From Kosakonia sp. SMBL-WEM22 (GTDB lineage: Bacteria; Pseudomonadota; Gammaproteobacteria; Enterobacterales; Enterobacteriaceae), in assembly GCF_014490785.1 (NCBI RefSeq), contig NZ_CP051488.1:1240001-1304000 (forward strand): a DNA stretch of 64,000 nucleotides, given 5' to 3'. The position numbers and the translations under genes are program-made. Positions 24,263-33,228 of the stretch are shown here, piece by piece (position 1 is the stretch's first letter; the number at the start of each line of letters is the position of its first letter). The notes beneath the pieces were generated by a model, which worked only from the letters and a program-made list of their open reading frames with translations, was not told where the DNA came from and searched no databases.

Positions 24263-24814
24263 ATGACAGCGACTGCGCAGCAGCTTGAATTTCTTAAAAA
24301 CAGCATCAAAAGCATTCAGGATTACCCGAAGCCGGGCATCCTGTTCCGTGATGTCACCAGTTTGCTGGAAGACCCGAAGGCCTACGCCCTCAGCATTGAA
24401 CTGCTGGTTGAGCGTTACAAAAATGCCGGGATCACTAAAGTTGTTGGTACCGAAGCGCGTGGCTTCCTGTTCGGCGCGCCGGTGGCGTTAGGCTTGGGCG
24501 TTGGCTTTGTGCCGGTGCGTAAGCCGCGTAAATTGCCGCGTGAAACCATTGCCGAAAGCTATGAGCTGGAGTACGGCACCGATCAGTTAGAGATCCATGT
24601 CGATGCGATCCAGGCTGGCGACACCGTGCTGGTGGTCGACGATCTGCTGGCAACTGGCGGCACCATCGAAGCGACAGTGAAGCTGATCCGCCGTCTGGGT
24701 GGCGAAGTCACCGACGCGGCGTTCATTATCAATCTGTTCGACCTGGGCGGCGAAGAGCGCCTGAAAAAACAGGGTGTTACTAGCTACAGCCTGGTTTCGT
24801 TCCCGGGGCATTGA
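24263..24814 (+). CDS. apt: Adenine phosphoribosyltransferase
   Basis: A 183-residue enzyme that makes AMP from adenine and PRPP in purine salvage. The PRPP-binding loop is VLVVDDLLATGGT (about 123-135), and the flexible loop contains RKPRKLPRETIAESYELEYG. The frame is open from 24230, but the ATG at 24263 gives exactly the E. coli length and N-terminus (MTATAQQLEFLKNSI). dnaX follows after a hairpin. Confidence 0.97.
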   Translation: MTATAQQLEFLKNSIKSIQDYPKPGILFRDVTSLLEDPKAYALSIELLVERYKNAGITKVVGTEARGFLFGAPVALGLGVGFVPVRKPRKLPRETIAESYELEYGTDQLEIHVDAIQAGDTVLVVDDLLATGGTIEATVKLIRRLGGEVTDAAFIINLFDLGGEERLKKQGVTSYSLVSFPGH

Positions 24815-24824
24815 TCCCGCGTAC

Positions 24825-24852
24825 CTTCATCCCTCACGCCTGAGGGATGAAG
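24825..24852. terminator. Perfect hairpin between apt and dnaX
   Basis: CTTCATCCCTCA (24825-24836) and TGAGGGATGAAG (24841-24852) pair without mismatch around CGCC. No T-run follows, so it may be a weak terminator or an mRNA-stabilising 3' stem for apt. Confidence 0.5.
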
Positions 24853-24923
24853 TGCATTCTCAGCCGATGCTGTGTTAGCATTACCCCTCGTGAATCCACC
24901 TTCCAGCGTTTCAGAGCCTGCCA

Positions 24924-26218
24924 ATGAGTTATCAGGTCTTAGCCCGAAAATGGCGACCGCAAACTTTTGCTGACGTCGTCGGCCAGGAGCATGTGCTGAC
25001 CGCACTGGCGAACGGCTTAACATCAGGACGCATTCATCATGCGTATCTGTTCTCCGGCACCCGCGGCGTCGGAAAAACCTCTATTGCCCGTTTGCTGGCG
25101 AAGGGGCTTAACTGCGAAACCGGTATTACGGCGACACCGTGCGGTGTCTGCGATAACTGCCGTGAAATCGAGCAGGGCCGCTTTGTCGATCTGATTGAGA
25201 TCGACGCCGCTTCGCGCACCAAAGTGGAAGATACCCGCGATCTGCTGGACAACGTCCAGTACGCGCCGGCGCGTGGCCGCTTCAAAGTCTATCTGATTGA
25301 CGAAGTGCACATGCTCTCGCGTCACAGCTTCAACGCGTTGTTGAAAACCCTTGAAGAGCCGCCCGCCCACGTCAAATTCCTGCTGGCGACCACCGACCCG
25401 CAGAAACTGCCGGTGACGATCCTTTCCCGCTGCCTGCAGTTCCATCTTAAAGCACTGGATGTCGACCAGATCCGCACCCAGCTTGAGCATATTCTTGCTG
25501 ACGAGAAGATCGACTCCGAGCCGCGCGCACTGCAACTGCTGGCGCGCGCCGCCGACGGCAGCCTGCGCGATGCCCTGAGCCTGACCGATCAGGCGATTGC
25601 CAGCGGCAACGGCCAGCTTTCCGCGGCGGTAGTCAGCGCAATGCTCGGCACGCTGAATGACGATCAGGCGCTCTCACTGGTGGAAGCGATAATCGCCGCT
25701 AACGGCGAGCGGGCTATGGCGCTGGTCCATGATGCCGCCTCGCGCGGCGGCGAGTGGGACGCGCTGCTGCTGGAGATGCAGAGCCTGCTGCACCGCATTG
25801 CCATGGTTCAGCTCACTCCGGCGGCATTGGGCAGCGATATGGCATCGGTGGAGCACCGTCTGCGCGAGCTCGCTCGCACCGTGCCGCCTGCCGATATTCA
25901 GCTCTACTACCAGACGCTGCTGATTGGCCGCAAAGAGTTACCCTTCGCGCCCGACAGAAGGATGGGCGTGGAGATGACCTTACTGCGCGCGCTGGCGTTC
26001 CACCCGCGCGCGCCGCTGCCTGCGCCAGAAGCGCAGCAGGCCTCGTTTACGCCCGTCGCGCCGACGGCGGTGATGTCACCGCAGCAGGTCGCCCCTGCAC
26101 CGCAGGCGCAGCCCGCCCCCCAGCAAGATGTTCCGCTGCCGCCCGCCACCAGCCAGGTGCTGGCGGCGCGCAGACAGCTGCAGCAGGCGCAGGGAGCAGA
26201 CAAAGCAAAAAAGAGTGA
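24924..26218 (+). CDS. dnaX: DNA polymerase III subunit gamma (product of -1 frameshift in dnaX)
   Basis: Ribosomes slipping back one base on AAAAAAG read GAG then TGA (26216-26218). This ends the product after residue 431, the length of E. coli gamma. Gamma keeps the ATPase and clamp-loader domains but lacks the domains that bind DnaB and polymerase. The reading comes directly from the bases; the slip frequency is not visible. Confidence 0.85.
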
Positions 26219-26855
26219 ACCGGCAGCCGCAACCCGCGCGCGGCCGGTGAGTAACGCTGCGCTGGAGAGGCTCGCCTCTGTCACCGAGCGCGTACAGTCC
26301 CGTCCGGCGGCGGCAACGGCCGACAAAAAGCCGGTGAAAAAAGAGGCCTATCGCTGGAAAGCGACCACCGTCGTTGAGACGGTAAAAGAGGTCATCGCCA
26401 CGCCAAAAGCGCTGAAAAAGGCGCTTGAGCACGAGAAAACGCCGGAATTGGCGAAGAAGCTCGCGGAAGAGGCGATCGAGCGCGATGCGTGGGCAAAAGA
26501 GGTGAGTCTGCTGAAATTGCCTAAACTGGTCGAGCAGGTGGCGCTGAATGCCTGGAAAGAGCAGGAGGGGGCACGCATCACTCTGCACCTTCGCAGCGCC
26601 CAGCGCCATCTCCATTCACCTGGCGCGGTAAAGACGCTCGGCGAGGCGCTCAGTGAGTTGCACGGTTCGACGGTTGAACTGACTATTATTGAAGATGATA
26701 ATCCGGCGGTGCGTACGCCGCTGGAGTGGCGTCAGGCCATCTATGAAGAGAAGCTCGCGCAGGCGCGCGAGTCAATTATTGCGGATAGTAATATCCAGAC
26801 CCTGCAGCGCTTTTTCGATGCGGATCTGGATGAAGAGAGTATCCGCCCCCTTTGA
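24924..26855 (+). CDS. dnaX: DNA polymerase III subunit tau (and gamma by frameshift)
   Basis: The 643-residue tau subunit of the clamp loader. Walker A is GTRGVGKT (45-52), the zinc cysteines are C64, C73, C76 and C79, and the DEXX-type box is LIDEVHML. Domain III and a proline/glutamine-rich linker (about 360-430) are followed by the tau-only domains that bind DnaB and the polymerase alpha subunit. A slippery site at 26207-26213 makes the shorter gamma of 431 residues. The gene is followed by ybaB and recR, as in E. coli. Confidence 0.97.
   Translation: MSYQVLARKWRPQTFADVVGQEHVLTALANGLTSGRIHHAYLFSGTRGVGKTSIARLLAKGLNCETGITATPCGVCDNCREIEQGRFVDLIEIDAASRTKVEDTRDLLDNVQYAPARGRFKVYLIDEVHMLSRHSFNALLKTLEEPPAHVKFLLATTDPQKLPVTILSRCLQFHLKALDVDQIRTQLEHILADEKIDSEPRALQLLARAADGSLRDALSLTDQAIASGNGQLSAAVVSAMLGTLNDDQALSLVEAIIAANGERAMALVHDAASRGGEWDALLLEMQSLLHRIAMVQLTPAALGSDMASVEHRLRELARTVPPADIQLYYQTLLIGRKELPFAPDRRMGVEMTLLRALAFHPRAPLPAPEAQQASFTPVAPTAVMSPQQVAPAPQAQPAPQQDVPLPPATSQVLAARRQLQQAQGADKAKKSEPAAATRARPVSNAALERLASVTERVQSRPAAATADKKPVKKEAYRWKATTVVETVKEVIATPKALKKALEHEKTPELAKKLAEEAIERDAWAKEVSLLKLPKLVEQVALNAWKEQEGARITLHLRSAQRHLHSPGAVKTLGEALSELHGSTVELTIIEDDNPAVRTPLEWRQAIYEEKLAQARESIIADSNIQTLQRFFDADLDEESIRPL
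26207..26213 (+). other. Programmed -1 frameshift site in dnaX
   Basis: The heptamer A-AAA-AAG is in phase with codons 428-430. A Shine-Dalgarno-like AGGGAG lies about 10 bases upstream (26191-26196). Downstream, a stem can form between ACCGGC near 26219 and GCCGGT near 26245. All three elements match the E. coli signal. Confidence 0.92.
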
Positions 26856-26937
26856 CAGGAAGAGCGATACTTCCCGTTTTCAACCCTGAATGTGACTTAT
26901 CACCCTGGTCAGTCACCACAGCTAAAGAGAGAAGCCT

Positions 26938-27267
26938 ATGTTTGGAAAAGGCGGTCTGGGTAACCTGATGAAACAGGCCCAGCAGATGCAAGAAAAGATG
27001 CAGAAAGTGCAGGAAGAGATCGCGCAGCTGGAAGTGACCGGCGAATCAGGCGCGGGTCTGGTGAAAGTGACCATCAACGGCGCGCATAACTGCCGTCGCG
27101 TGGAGATCGATCCGAGCCTGCTCGAAGACGACAAAGAGATGCTGGAAGATCTGGTCGCCGCTGCATTCAACGATGCTGCACGCCGGATTGAAGAGACGCA
27201 GAAAGAGAAGATGGCCTCTGTCTCTTCCGGTATGTCCCTGCCGCCAGGCTTTAAGATGCCGTTCTGA
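26938..27267 (+). CDS. ybaB: Nucleoid-associated protein YbaB/EbfC
   Basis: A 109-residue YbaB, nearly identical to E. coli (MFGKGGLGNLMKQAQQMQEK, EVTGESGAGLVKVTINGAHNCRRVEIDPSL). It is a dimeric DNA-binding protein found with the nucleoid and usually encoded between dnaX and recR. Its last base is shared with the recR start (TGATG overlap), so the two genes are translationally coupled. Confidence 0.97.
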   Translation: MFGKGGLGNLMKQAQQMQEKMQKVQEEIAQLEVTGESGAGLVKVTINGAHNCRRVEIDPSLLEDDKEMLEDLVAAAFNDAARRIEETQKEKMASVSSGMSLPPGFKMPF

Positions 27268-27872
27268 TGCAGACCAGTCCGCTGTTAACGCAGCTTATGG
27301 AAGCGTTGCGCGCGCTGCCGGGCGTCGGCCCGAAGTCGGCGCAGCGCATGGCATTTATGCTGCTGCAGCGGGATCGCAGCGGCGGCATGCGCCTCGCGCA
27401 GGCGCTTACCCGGGCGATGTCGGAGATTGGTCACTGCGCGGATTGCCGCACCTTTACCGAGCAGGAGGTGTGCAACATCTGCACCAACCCGCGACGTCAG
27501 GAGAACGGTCAAATCTGCGTAGTGGAAAGCCCGGCGGACATCTACGCCATTGAGCAGACCGGTCAGTTTTCTGGTCGCTACTTTGTGCTGATGGGGCATC
27601 TGTCGCCGCTGGACGGTATCGGGCCGGATGATATCGGGCTTGACCGACTGGAGCAGCGCCTCGAATCTGAAAAGATTCAGGAGGTGATCCTCGCCACCAA
27701 CCCGACGGTGGAAGGGGAAGCGACCGCTAACTATATTGCCGAGCTGTGCGGGCAATATGGCGTGGAAGCCAGCCGTATCGCCCACGGCGTGCCGGTGGGC
27801 GGCGAGCTGGAGATGGTGGATGGCACTACGCTTTCCCACTCTCTGGCCGGGCGTCACAAGATTCGTTTTTAA
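27267..27872 (+). CDS. recR: Recombination protein RecR
   Basis: A 201-residue RecR, which acts with RecO and RecF to load RecA onto SSB-coated gaps. It has a helix-hairpin-helix (LPGVGPKSAQRMAF), a four-cysteine zinc finger (CADCRTFTEQEVCNIC, about 57-72), a Toprim domain (CVVESPADIYAIEQTGQFSGRYFVLMGHLSPLDGIGPDDI) and a Walker B-like end. It is coupled to ybaB. Confidence 0.97.
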   Translation: MQTSPLLTQLMEALRALPGVGPKSAQRMAFMLLQRDRSGGMRLAQALTRAMSEIGHCADCRTFTEQEVCNICTNPRRQENGQICVVESPADIYAIEQTGQFSGRYFVLMGHLSPLDGIGPDDIGLDRLEQRLESEKIQEVILATNPTVEGEATANYIAELCGQYGVEASRIAHGVPVGGELEMVDGTTLSHSLAGRHKIRF

Positions 27873-27901
27873 CCAGACGGGGGCAGAAATTTTTGCCTCC
27901 G

Positions 27902-27930
27902 CTTGAAATTCCCCACCGCTATCCCCACTT
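27902..27930 (+). promoter_or_regulatory. Sigma-32 heat-shock promoter of htpG
   Basis: CTTGAAA (27902-27908) and CCCCACTT (27923-27930), separated by 14 bp, fit the sigma-32 consensus closely. They lie 52 bp before the htpG start, as in E. coli. Confidence 0.85.
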
Positions 27931-27981
27931 CTCCCTCAACGCTTTTTCCACCTTGTAAATGGCATTGTTGAGGTTTTCCCA

Positions 27982-29856
27982 ATGAAAGGACAAGAAACAC
28001 GTGGCTTCCAGTCAGAAGTAAAACAGCTTCTGCATTTGATGATCCACTCTCTTTATTCCAACAAAGAAATCTTCCTGCGTGAGCTTATCTCCAACGCCTC
28101 GGATGCGGCGGATAAACTGCGTTTCCGCGCGCTCTCCAAACCCGATCTCTATGAAGGCGACGGCGACCTGCGCGTGCGCGTCTCCTTCGACAAAGAGAAG
28201 CGTACCCTGACCATCGCCGATAACGGTATCGGTATGAACCGTGATGAAGTGATTGACCATCTGGGGACAATTGCCAAATCCGGTACCAAAGCCTTCCTCG
28301 AATCGATGGGCTCCGATCAGGCGAAAGATAGCCAGCTGATTGGCCAGTTTGGCGTTGGTTTCTACTCGGCGTTTATCGTCGCCGACAAAGTGACCGTGCG
28401 CACCCGCGCGGCGGGTGAAAGCGCCGAAAACGGGGTGTTCTGGGAGTCTGAAGGCGCGGGCGAATATACCGTAGCCGATATCACCAAGGCCGATCGCGGG
28501 ACCGAGATCACCCTGCATCTGCGCGAAGGGGAGGATGATTTCCTCAACGACTGGCGCGTGCGCTCCATCATCAGCAAATACTCCGACCATATTGCGCTAC
28601 CGGTTGAGATTGAAAAACAGGAAGAGAAAGACGGCGAAACCGTTGTCACCTGGGAGAAGATCAACAAGGCCCAGGCGCTGTGGACGCGTAACAAGTCTGA
28701 AATCAAAGATGACGAATACAACGAGTTCTACAAACATATCTCCCATGATTACAGCGATCCGCTGATCTGGAGCCATAACCGCGTCGAAGGGAAGCAGGAG
28801 TACACCAGCCTGCTCTATATCCCGTCGCAGGCACCGTGGGATATGTGGAACCGCGATCACAAGCACGGCCTGAAACTCTATGTTCAGCGCGTGTTTATCA
28901 TGGACGAAGCCGAGCAGTTTATGCCGAACTACCTGCGTTTCGTACGCGGGCTGGTCGACTCCAACGATCTGCCGCTCAACGTCTCCCGTGAAATTCTGCA
29001 GGACAGCAGCGTCACCCGCAGCCTGCGTACCGCGCTGACCAAACGCGTGCTGCAGATGCTGGAAAAACTGGCGAAGGATGACGCGGAAAAATACCAGACC
29101 TTCTGGCAGCAGTTCGGCCTGGTGCTGAAAGAGGGGACCGGCGAAGACAGCGGCAACCTGGAAACCATCGCCAAACTGCTGCGTTTCGCCTCCACGCATA
29201 ACGACTCCTCTGCACAGACCGTGTCGCTGGAAGAGTACGTCTCGCGCATGAAAGAGGGCCAGGAGAAGATCTACTTCATCACCGCCGACAGCTACGCCGC
29301 GGCGAAGAGCAGCCCTCACCTCGAGCTGCTGCGTAAGAAAGGCATCGAAGTGCTGCTGCTTTCCGACCGCATTGATGAGTGGATGATGAGCTACCTGACC
29401 GAGTTCGACGGTAAGCCGTTCCAGTCTGTAGCGAAAGCCGATGCCTCGCTGGATAAGCTGGCTGACGAAGTGGATGAGTCCACCAAAGAAGCGGAAAAAG
29501 CGCTGGAGCCGTTTGTTGAGCGCGTGAAAACCCTGCTCGGCGAGCGCGTGAAAGAGGTGCGTCTGACTCACCGTCTGACCGATACGCCGGCAGTTGTGGT
29601 CACCGATGCTGATGAGATGAGCACGCAGATGGCGAAGCTGTTTGCTGCGGCTGGCCAGAGCGCGCCGGAAGTGAAATACATCTTCGAACTGAACCCGGAT
29701 CACGCGCTGGTGAAACGTGCGGCAGATACCCAGGACGAAGGGCAGTTTAACCAGTGGGTTGAGCTGCTGCTGGACCAGGCGCTGTTCGCCGAACGCGGTA
29801 CGCTGGAAGATCCAAACCAGTTTATCCGCCGCATGAACCAGCTGCTGGTTTCGTAA
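27982..29856 (+). CDS. htpG: Chaperone HtpG (bacterial Hsp90)
   Basis: A 624-residue Hsp90, the same length as in E. coli. The N-terminal GHKL ATPase domain has ELISNASDAADKLR, DNGIGM and GQFGVGFYSAF. The middle domain has the catalytic-loop arginine region (LPLNVSREILQ), and the C-terminal dimerisation domain ends RRMNQLLVS. It remodels client proteins with DnaK. It has its own sigma-32 promoter and terminator, so it forms a single-gene unit. Confidence 0.98.
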   Translation: MKGQETRGFQSEVKQLLHLMIHSLYSNKEIFLRELISNASDAADKLRFRALSKPDLYEGDGDLRVRVSFDKEKRTLTIADNGIGMNRDEVIDHLGTIAKSGTKAFLESMGSDQAKDSQLIGQFGVGFYSAFIVADKVTVRTRAAGESAENGVFWESEGAGEYTVADITKADRGTEITLHLREGEDDFLNDWRVRSIISKYSDHIALPVEIEKQEEKDGETVVTWEKINKAQALWTRNKSEIKDDEYNEFYKHISHDYSDPLIWSHNRVEGKQEYTSLLYIPSQAPWDMWNRDHKHGLKLYVQRVFIMDEAEQFMPNYLRFVRGLVDSNDLPLNVSREILQDSSVTRSLRTALTKRVLQMLEKLAKDDAEKYQTFWQQFGLVLKEGTGEDSGNLETIAKLLRFASTHNDSSAQTVSLEEYVSRMKEGQEKIYFITADSYAAAKSSPHLELLRKKGIEVLLLSDRIDEWMMSYLTEFDGKPFQSVAKADASLDKLADEVDESTKEAEKALEPFVERVKTLLGERVKEVRLTHRLTDTPAVVVTDADEMSTQMAKLFAAAGQSAPEVKYIFELNPDHALVKRAADTQDEGQFNQWVELLLDQALFAERGTLEDPNQFIRRMNQLLVS

Positions 29857-29864
29857 GCAGCATC

Positions 29865-29892
29865 AGGGAGGCCACCGCGCCTCCCTTTTTTA
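29865..29892 (+). terminator. Intrinsic terminator of htpG
   Basis: GGGAGGC (29866-29872) and GCCTCCC (29879-29885) form a stem followed by TTTTTTATT, nine bases past the stop codon. Confidence 0.85.
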
Positions 29893-30026
29893 TTCCCGCT
29901 TTTCCTGCTTAAGAAAAAGGTAGCATTACCGTTTCAGCGTCCGCGCCTTTCTTGAGCCTGCCTCCTCTTGATGGTATCTTTTAGCGCTTTTGAAAAATTG
30001 AACCAACATTTGAGGGGATTTTCGCA

Positions 30027-30671
30027 ATGCGTATTATTCTGCTGGGCGCTCCGGGCGCAGGTAAAGGAACTCAGGCGCAGTTCATCATGGAGAAATACGG
30101 TATTCCGCAAATCTCTACGGGTGACATGCTGCGTGCTGCAGTAAAATCTGGCAGCGAGCTGGGTAAACAGGCGAAAGATATCATGGACGCCGGCAAGCTG
30201 GTCACCGACGAGCTGGTTATTGCGCTGGTGAAAGAGCGTATCGCCCAGGAAGATTGCCGCAACGGCTTCCTGCTGGACGGTTTCCCGCGCACCATTCCGC
30301 AGGCGGATGCGATGAAAGAAGCCGGCATCAATGTCGATTTCGTACTGGAGTTCGCCGTACCGGACGAGCTGATTGTCGATCGCATCGTGGGTCGTCGCGT
30401 TCACGCTGCCTCTGGCCGCGTTTACCACATCAAATACAACCCGCCGAAAGAGGAAGGGAAAGATGATGTGACCGGCGAAGAGCTGACCACCCGTAAAGAC
30501 GATCAGGAAGAGACCGTGCGTAAGCGCCTGGTCGAATACCATCAGCTGACGGCTCCGCTGATCGGTTACTATCAGAAAGAAGCGGAAGCGGGTAACACCC
30601 GGTACGTTAAAGTTGACGGCACCAAAGCGGTTAGCGACGTACGCGCTGAACTGGAAAAGATCCTCGGGTAA
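30027..30671 (+). CDS. adk: Adenylate kinase
   Basis: The 214-residue long-form adenylate kinase, which interconverts ATP+AMP and 2 ADP. The P-loop is GAPGAGKGTQ (7-16), the AMP site includes STGDMLR, and the LID domain (about 120-160) is of the zinc-free enterobacterial type (RRVHAASGRVYHIKYNPPK). The DGFPRT motif is present. Length and sequence match E. coli. A stem-loop follows. Confidence 0.98.
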   Translation: MRIILLGAPGAGKGTQAQFIMEKYGIPQISTGDMLRAAVKSGSELGKQAKDIMDAGKLVTDELVIALVKERIAQEDCRNGFLLDGFPRTIPQADAMKEAGINVDFVLEFAVPDELIVDRIVGRRVHAASGRVYHIKYNPPKEEGKDDVTGEELTTRKDDQEETVRKRLVEYHQLTAPLIGYYQKEAEAGNTRYVKVDGTKAVSDVRAELEKILG

Positions 30672-30677
30672 TTTCCA

Positions 30678-30704
30678 TTTCCCCCGGCTATGTGTCGGGG
30701 GAAA
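30678..30704 (+). terminator. Stem-loop after adk
   Basis: TTTCCCCCG (30678-30686) pairs with CGGGGGAAA (30696-30704). No T-run follows, so it may be an attenuator or 3' stabiliser rather than a full terminator. Confidence 0.5.
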
Positions 30705-30783
30705 CTATCAATCACAGCAATTGGTTCCGTTTACCCGCTTTTCGGCTACAATAATCAACCAGTTAAATGGTTAAGAGGCGCGA

Positions 30784-31746
30784 ATGAGTCAGGCAAAAAC
30801 GGGCATTTTGTTGGCCAATCTCGGCACCCCCGATGCACCCACCCCCCAGGCCGTCAAACGGTATCTGCGGCAGTTCTTAAGCGACAGACGCGTGGTCGAT
30901 GCGCCCCGCTTGCTGTGGTGGCCGCTATTACGCGGCGTGATCCTGCCTATTCGTTCTCCCCGCGTGGCGAAGCTCTATAAATCCGTCTGGATGGAAGAGG
31001 GTTCACCCTTAATGGTCTACAGTCGCAGGCAGGAAAAAGCCTTAGCCGCTCGCTTGCCGGATGTGCCTGTGGCGCTCGGCATGAGCTACGGCTCGCCGTC
31101 GCTGGAGAGCGCGGTTGAAGCGCTGATGGCGCAGGGCGTTGAACATATCGTTGTGCTTACGCTCTATCCACAATACTCCTGCTCGACGGTCGCTGCTGTC
31201 TGGGATGAGCTGGCGCGTATTCTCGGCAAAAAACGCTTTATTCCGGGCATCTCCTTTATTCGCGACTACGCCGATAACGCAGACTACATCGCGGCGTTAG
31301 CTAACCGCGTGCGTGCCTCCTTTGCGCAGCATGGTGAGCCGGATCTGCTCCTGCTCTCCTATCACGGCATACCTCAGCGCTTCGCCTCGCAGGGAGATGA
31401 CTACCCGCAGCGCTGCCGCGACACCACGCGTGAGCTGGTTTCCGCTCTCGATCTACCGCCGGAGAAGGTGATGATGACCTTCCAGTCGCGCTTCGGCCGC
31501 GAACCATGGCTGACGCCCTACACCGATGAGACGCTGAAAATGCTCGGTGAGAAGGGCGTGAAGCACATTCAGGTGATGTCACCGGGCTTTGCCGCCGACT
31601 GCCTGGAGACGCTGGAGGAGATCGCCGTGCAGAACCGCGAATTCTTCCTCGAAGCCGGGGGCGAAAAGTATGAATACATTCCTGCGCTGAATGATTTACC
31701 GGAGCATATTGAGATGATGGTCAACTTAACGGCCAAATATCGCTGA
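30784..31746 (+). CDS. hemH: Ferrochelatase
   Basis: A 320-residue ferrochelatase, which inserts Fe2+ into protoporphyrin IX in the last step of haem synthesis. Conserved features include GILLANLGTPDAPTPQAVKRYL at the start, the histidine motif LLSYHGIPQRF (about 190-200) and the acidic pocket SPGFAADCLETLEEI (about 259-273). It follows adk, as in E. coli. The aes esterase gene that separates hemH from gsk in E. coli is missing; gsk is only 61 bp away. Confidence 0.97.
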   Translation: MSQAKTGILLANLGTPDAPTPQAVKRYLRQFLSDRRVVDAPRLLWWPLLRGVILPIRSPRVAKLYKSVWMEEGSPLMVYSRRQEKALAARLPDVPVALGMSYGSPSLESAVEALMAQGVEHIVVLTLYPQYSCSTVAAVWDELARILGKKRFIPGISFIRDYADNADYIAALANRVRASFAQHGEPDLLLLSYHGIPQRFASQGDDYPQRCRDTTRELVSALDLPPEKVMMTFQSRFGREPWLTPYTDETLKMLGEKGVKHIQVMSPGFAADCLETLEEIAVQNREFFLEAGGEKYEYIPALNDLPEHIEMMVNLTAKYR

Positions 31747-31807
31747 TCGCTGCGCGGGCCGAGTGTGATACCATGCACGGCCCGAATGTATTGCACGTAG
31801 CACAAAG

Positions 31808-33112
31808 ATGAAATTTCCCGGTAAACGTAAGTCCAAACACTATTTCCCCGTCAACGCCCGCGACCCCTTACTGCAGCAAATTCAGCCTGAGAGCGAAACC
31901 GGCACCAGCTGGGTGGTCGGTATCGACCAGACGCTGGTGGATATCGAAGCGAAAGTGGATGATGCGTTTATCGCACGTTTCGGCCTCAGTGCGGGCCATT
32001 CGCTGGTGATCGCCGATGATGTCGCCGAAGCGCTCTATCAGGAGCTGGTGAGCAATAACCTGATTACCCACCAGTTTGCCGGCGGTACCATTGGCAACAC
32101 GCTGCATAACTACTCGGTGCTGGCCGATGACCGCTCGGTTTTGCTGGGCGTGATGTGCGATAACGTGCAGATCGGCAGTTACGCCTACCGTTATCTCTGC
32201 AATACCTCCAGCCGAACCGATCTCAACTACCTGCAGGGCGTTGAAGGTGCAATTGGCCGCTGCTTTACGCTGGTCAGCGACAGCGGTGAGCGCACTTTCG
32301 CCATCAGCCCCGGTCATATGAACCAGCTGCGCCCGGAAAGTATTCCCGAAGAGGTGATTGCCGGGGCCTCCGCGCTGGTGCTCTCCTCCTATTTAGTGCG
32401 CTGTCAACCCGGCGAACCGATGCCGCAGGCGACCATGCAGGCGGTGGCCTATGCCAAAAAGCACAACGTGCCGGTGGTGCTGACGCTGGGGACCAAATAC
32501 GTTATCGCTGACAATGTGCCGTGGTGGCGCGACTTCCTCAAAGAGAACGTCTCGATCCTGGCGATGAATGAAGAGGAGGGGCACGCTCTGACCGGTGAGA
32601 GCGATCCGCTGATGGCGGCGGATAAAGCGCTGGACTGGGTCGATCTGGTGCTCTGCACCGCCGGGCCGGTCGGCTTATATATGGCGGGCTTTACCGAAGA
32701 TGAGGCGAAGCGCAAAACCCAGCACCCGCTGCTGCCGGGGGCGATTGCCGAATTTAACCAGTATGAGTTTAGCCGTGCGATCCGCCATAAGGATTGCGAG
32801 CATCCGCTGCGCATCTACTCCCATATCGCGCCTTATATGGGCGGGCCGGAGAAGATCATGAATACCAACGGCGCAGGCGATGGCGCGCTGGCAGCGCTGC
32901 TGCATGACATTACCGCCAATAACTATCACCGCAACAATGTGCCGAACTCCAGTAAGCATAACTTCAGTTGGTTGACCTACTCGTCGCTGGCGCAGGTGTG
33001 TAAATACGCCAACCGCGTGAGTTACCAGGTGCTGAACCAGCACTCCCCGCGCTTAACCCGCGGCCTGCCGGAGCGGGAAGATAGCCTCGAAGAGGCGTAC
33101 TGGGAGCGTTAA
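31808..33112 (+). CDS. gsk: Inosine-guanosine kinase
   Basis: A 434-residue PfkB/ribokinase-family kinase that salvages guanosine and inosine to GMP and IMP. The anion-hole and catalytic segment is NTNGAGDGALAALLHDI (about 355-371), where the aspartate of GAGDGA is the base. The N-terminal start MKFPGKRKSKHYFPVNARDP is typical. It belongs to the large enterobacterial Gsk form. REP DNA follows. Confidence 0.96.
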   Translation: MKFPGKRKSKHYFPVNARDPLLQQIQPESETGTSWVVGIDQTLVDIEAKVDDAFIARFGLSAGHSLVIADDVAEALYQELVSNNLITHQFAGGTIGNTLHNYSVLADDRSVLLGVMCDNVQIGSYAYRYLCNTSSRTDLNYLQGVEGAIGRCFTLVSDSGERTFAISPGHMNQLRPESIPEEVIAGASALVLSSYLVRCQPGEPMPQATMQAVAYAKKHNVPVVLTLGTKYVIADNVPWWRDFLKENVSILAMNEEEGHALTGESDPLMAADKALDWVDLVLCTAGPVGLYMAGFTEDEAKRKTQHPLLPGAIAEFNQYEFSRAIRHKDCEHPLRIYSHIAPYMGGPEKIMNTNGAGDGALAALLHDITANNYHRNNVPNSSKHNFSWLTYSSLAQVCKYANRVSYQVLNQHSPRLTRGLPEREDSLEEAYWER

Positions 33113-33164
33113 GGAAGAGGCCAGTAACGAAGCCGCGTAATTGTGCCCATGTTGCTGAAACGGC

Positions 33165-33195
33165 GTAGGCCGGATAAGCGCCAGCGCCATCCGGC
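33165..33195 (+). repeat. REP element downstream of gsk
   Basis: A typical enterobacterial REP/PU palindrome, starting GTAGGCCGGATAAGCG and ending GCCATCCGGC. It lies about 50 bp past the gsk stop codon. Confidence 0.85.
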
Positions 33196-33228
33196 AACAG
33201 AAGTTGCATGTTGTATTGGTGGAAGGGT

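Noticed and set aside
28597..29703. 368-codon open frame on the minus strand
   Set aside because: It is antisense to htpG, with no ribosome site or family resemblance; a shadow of codon bias.
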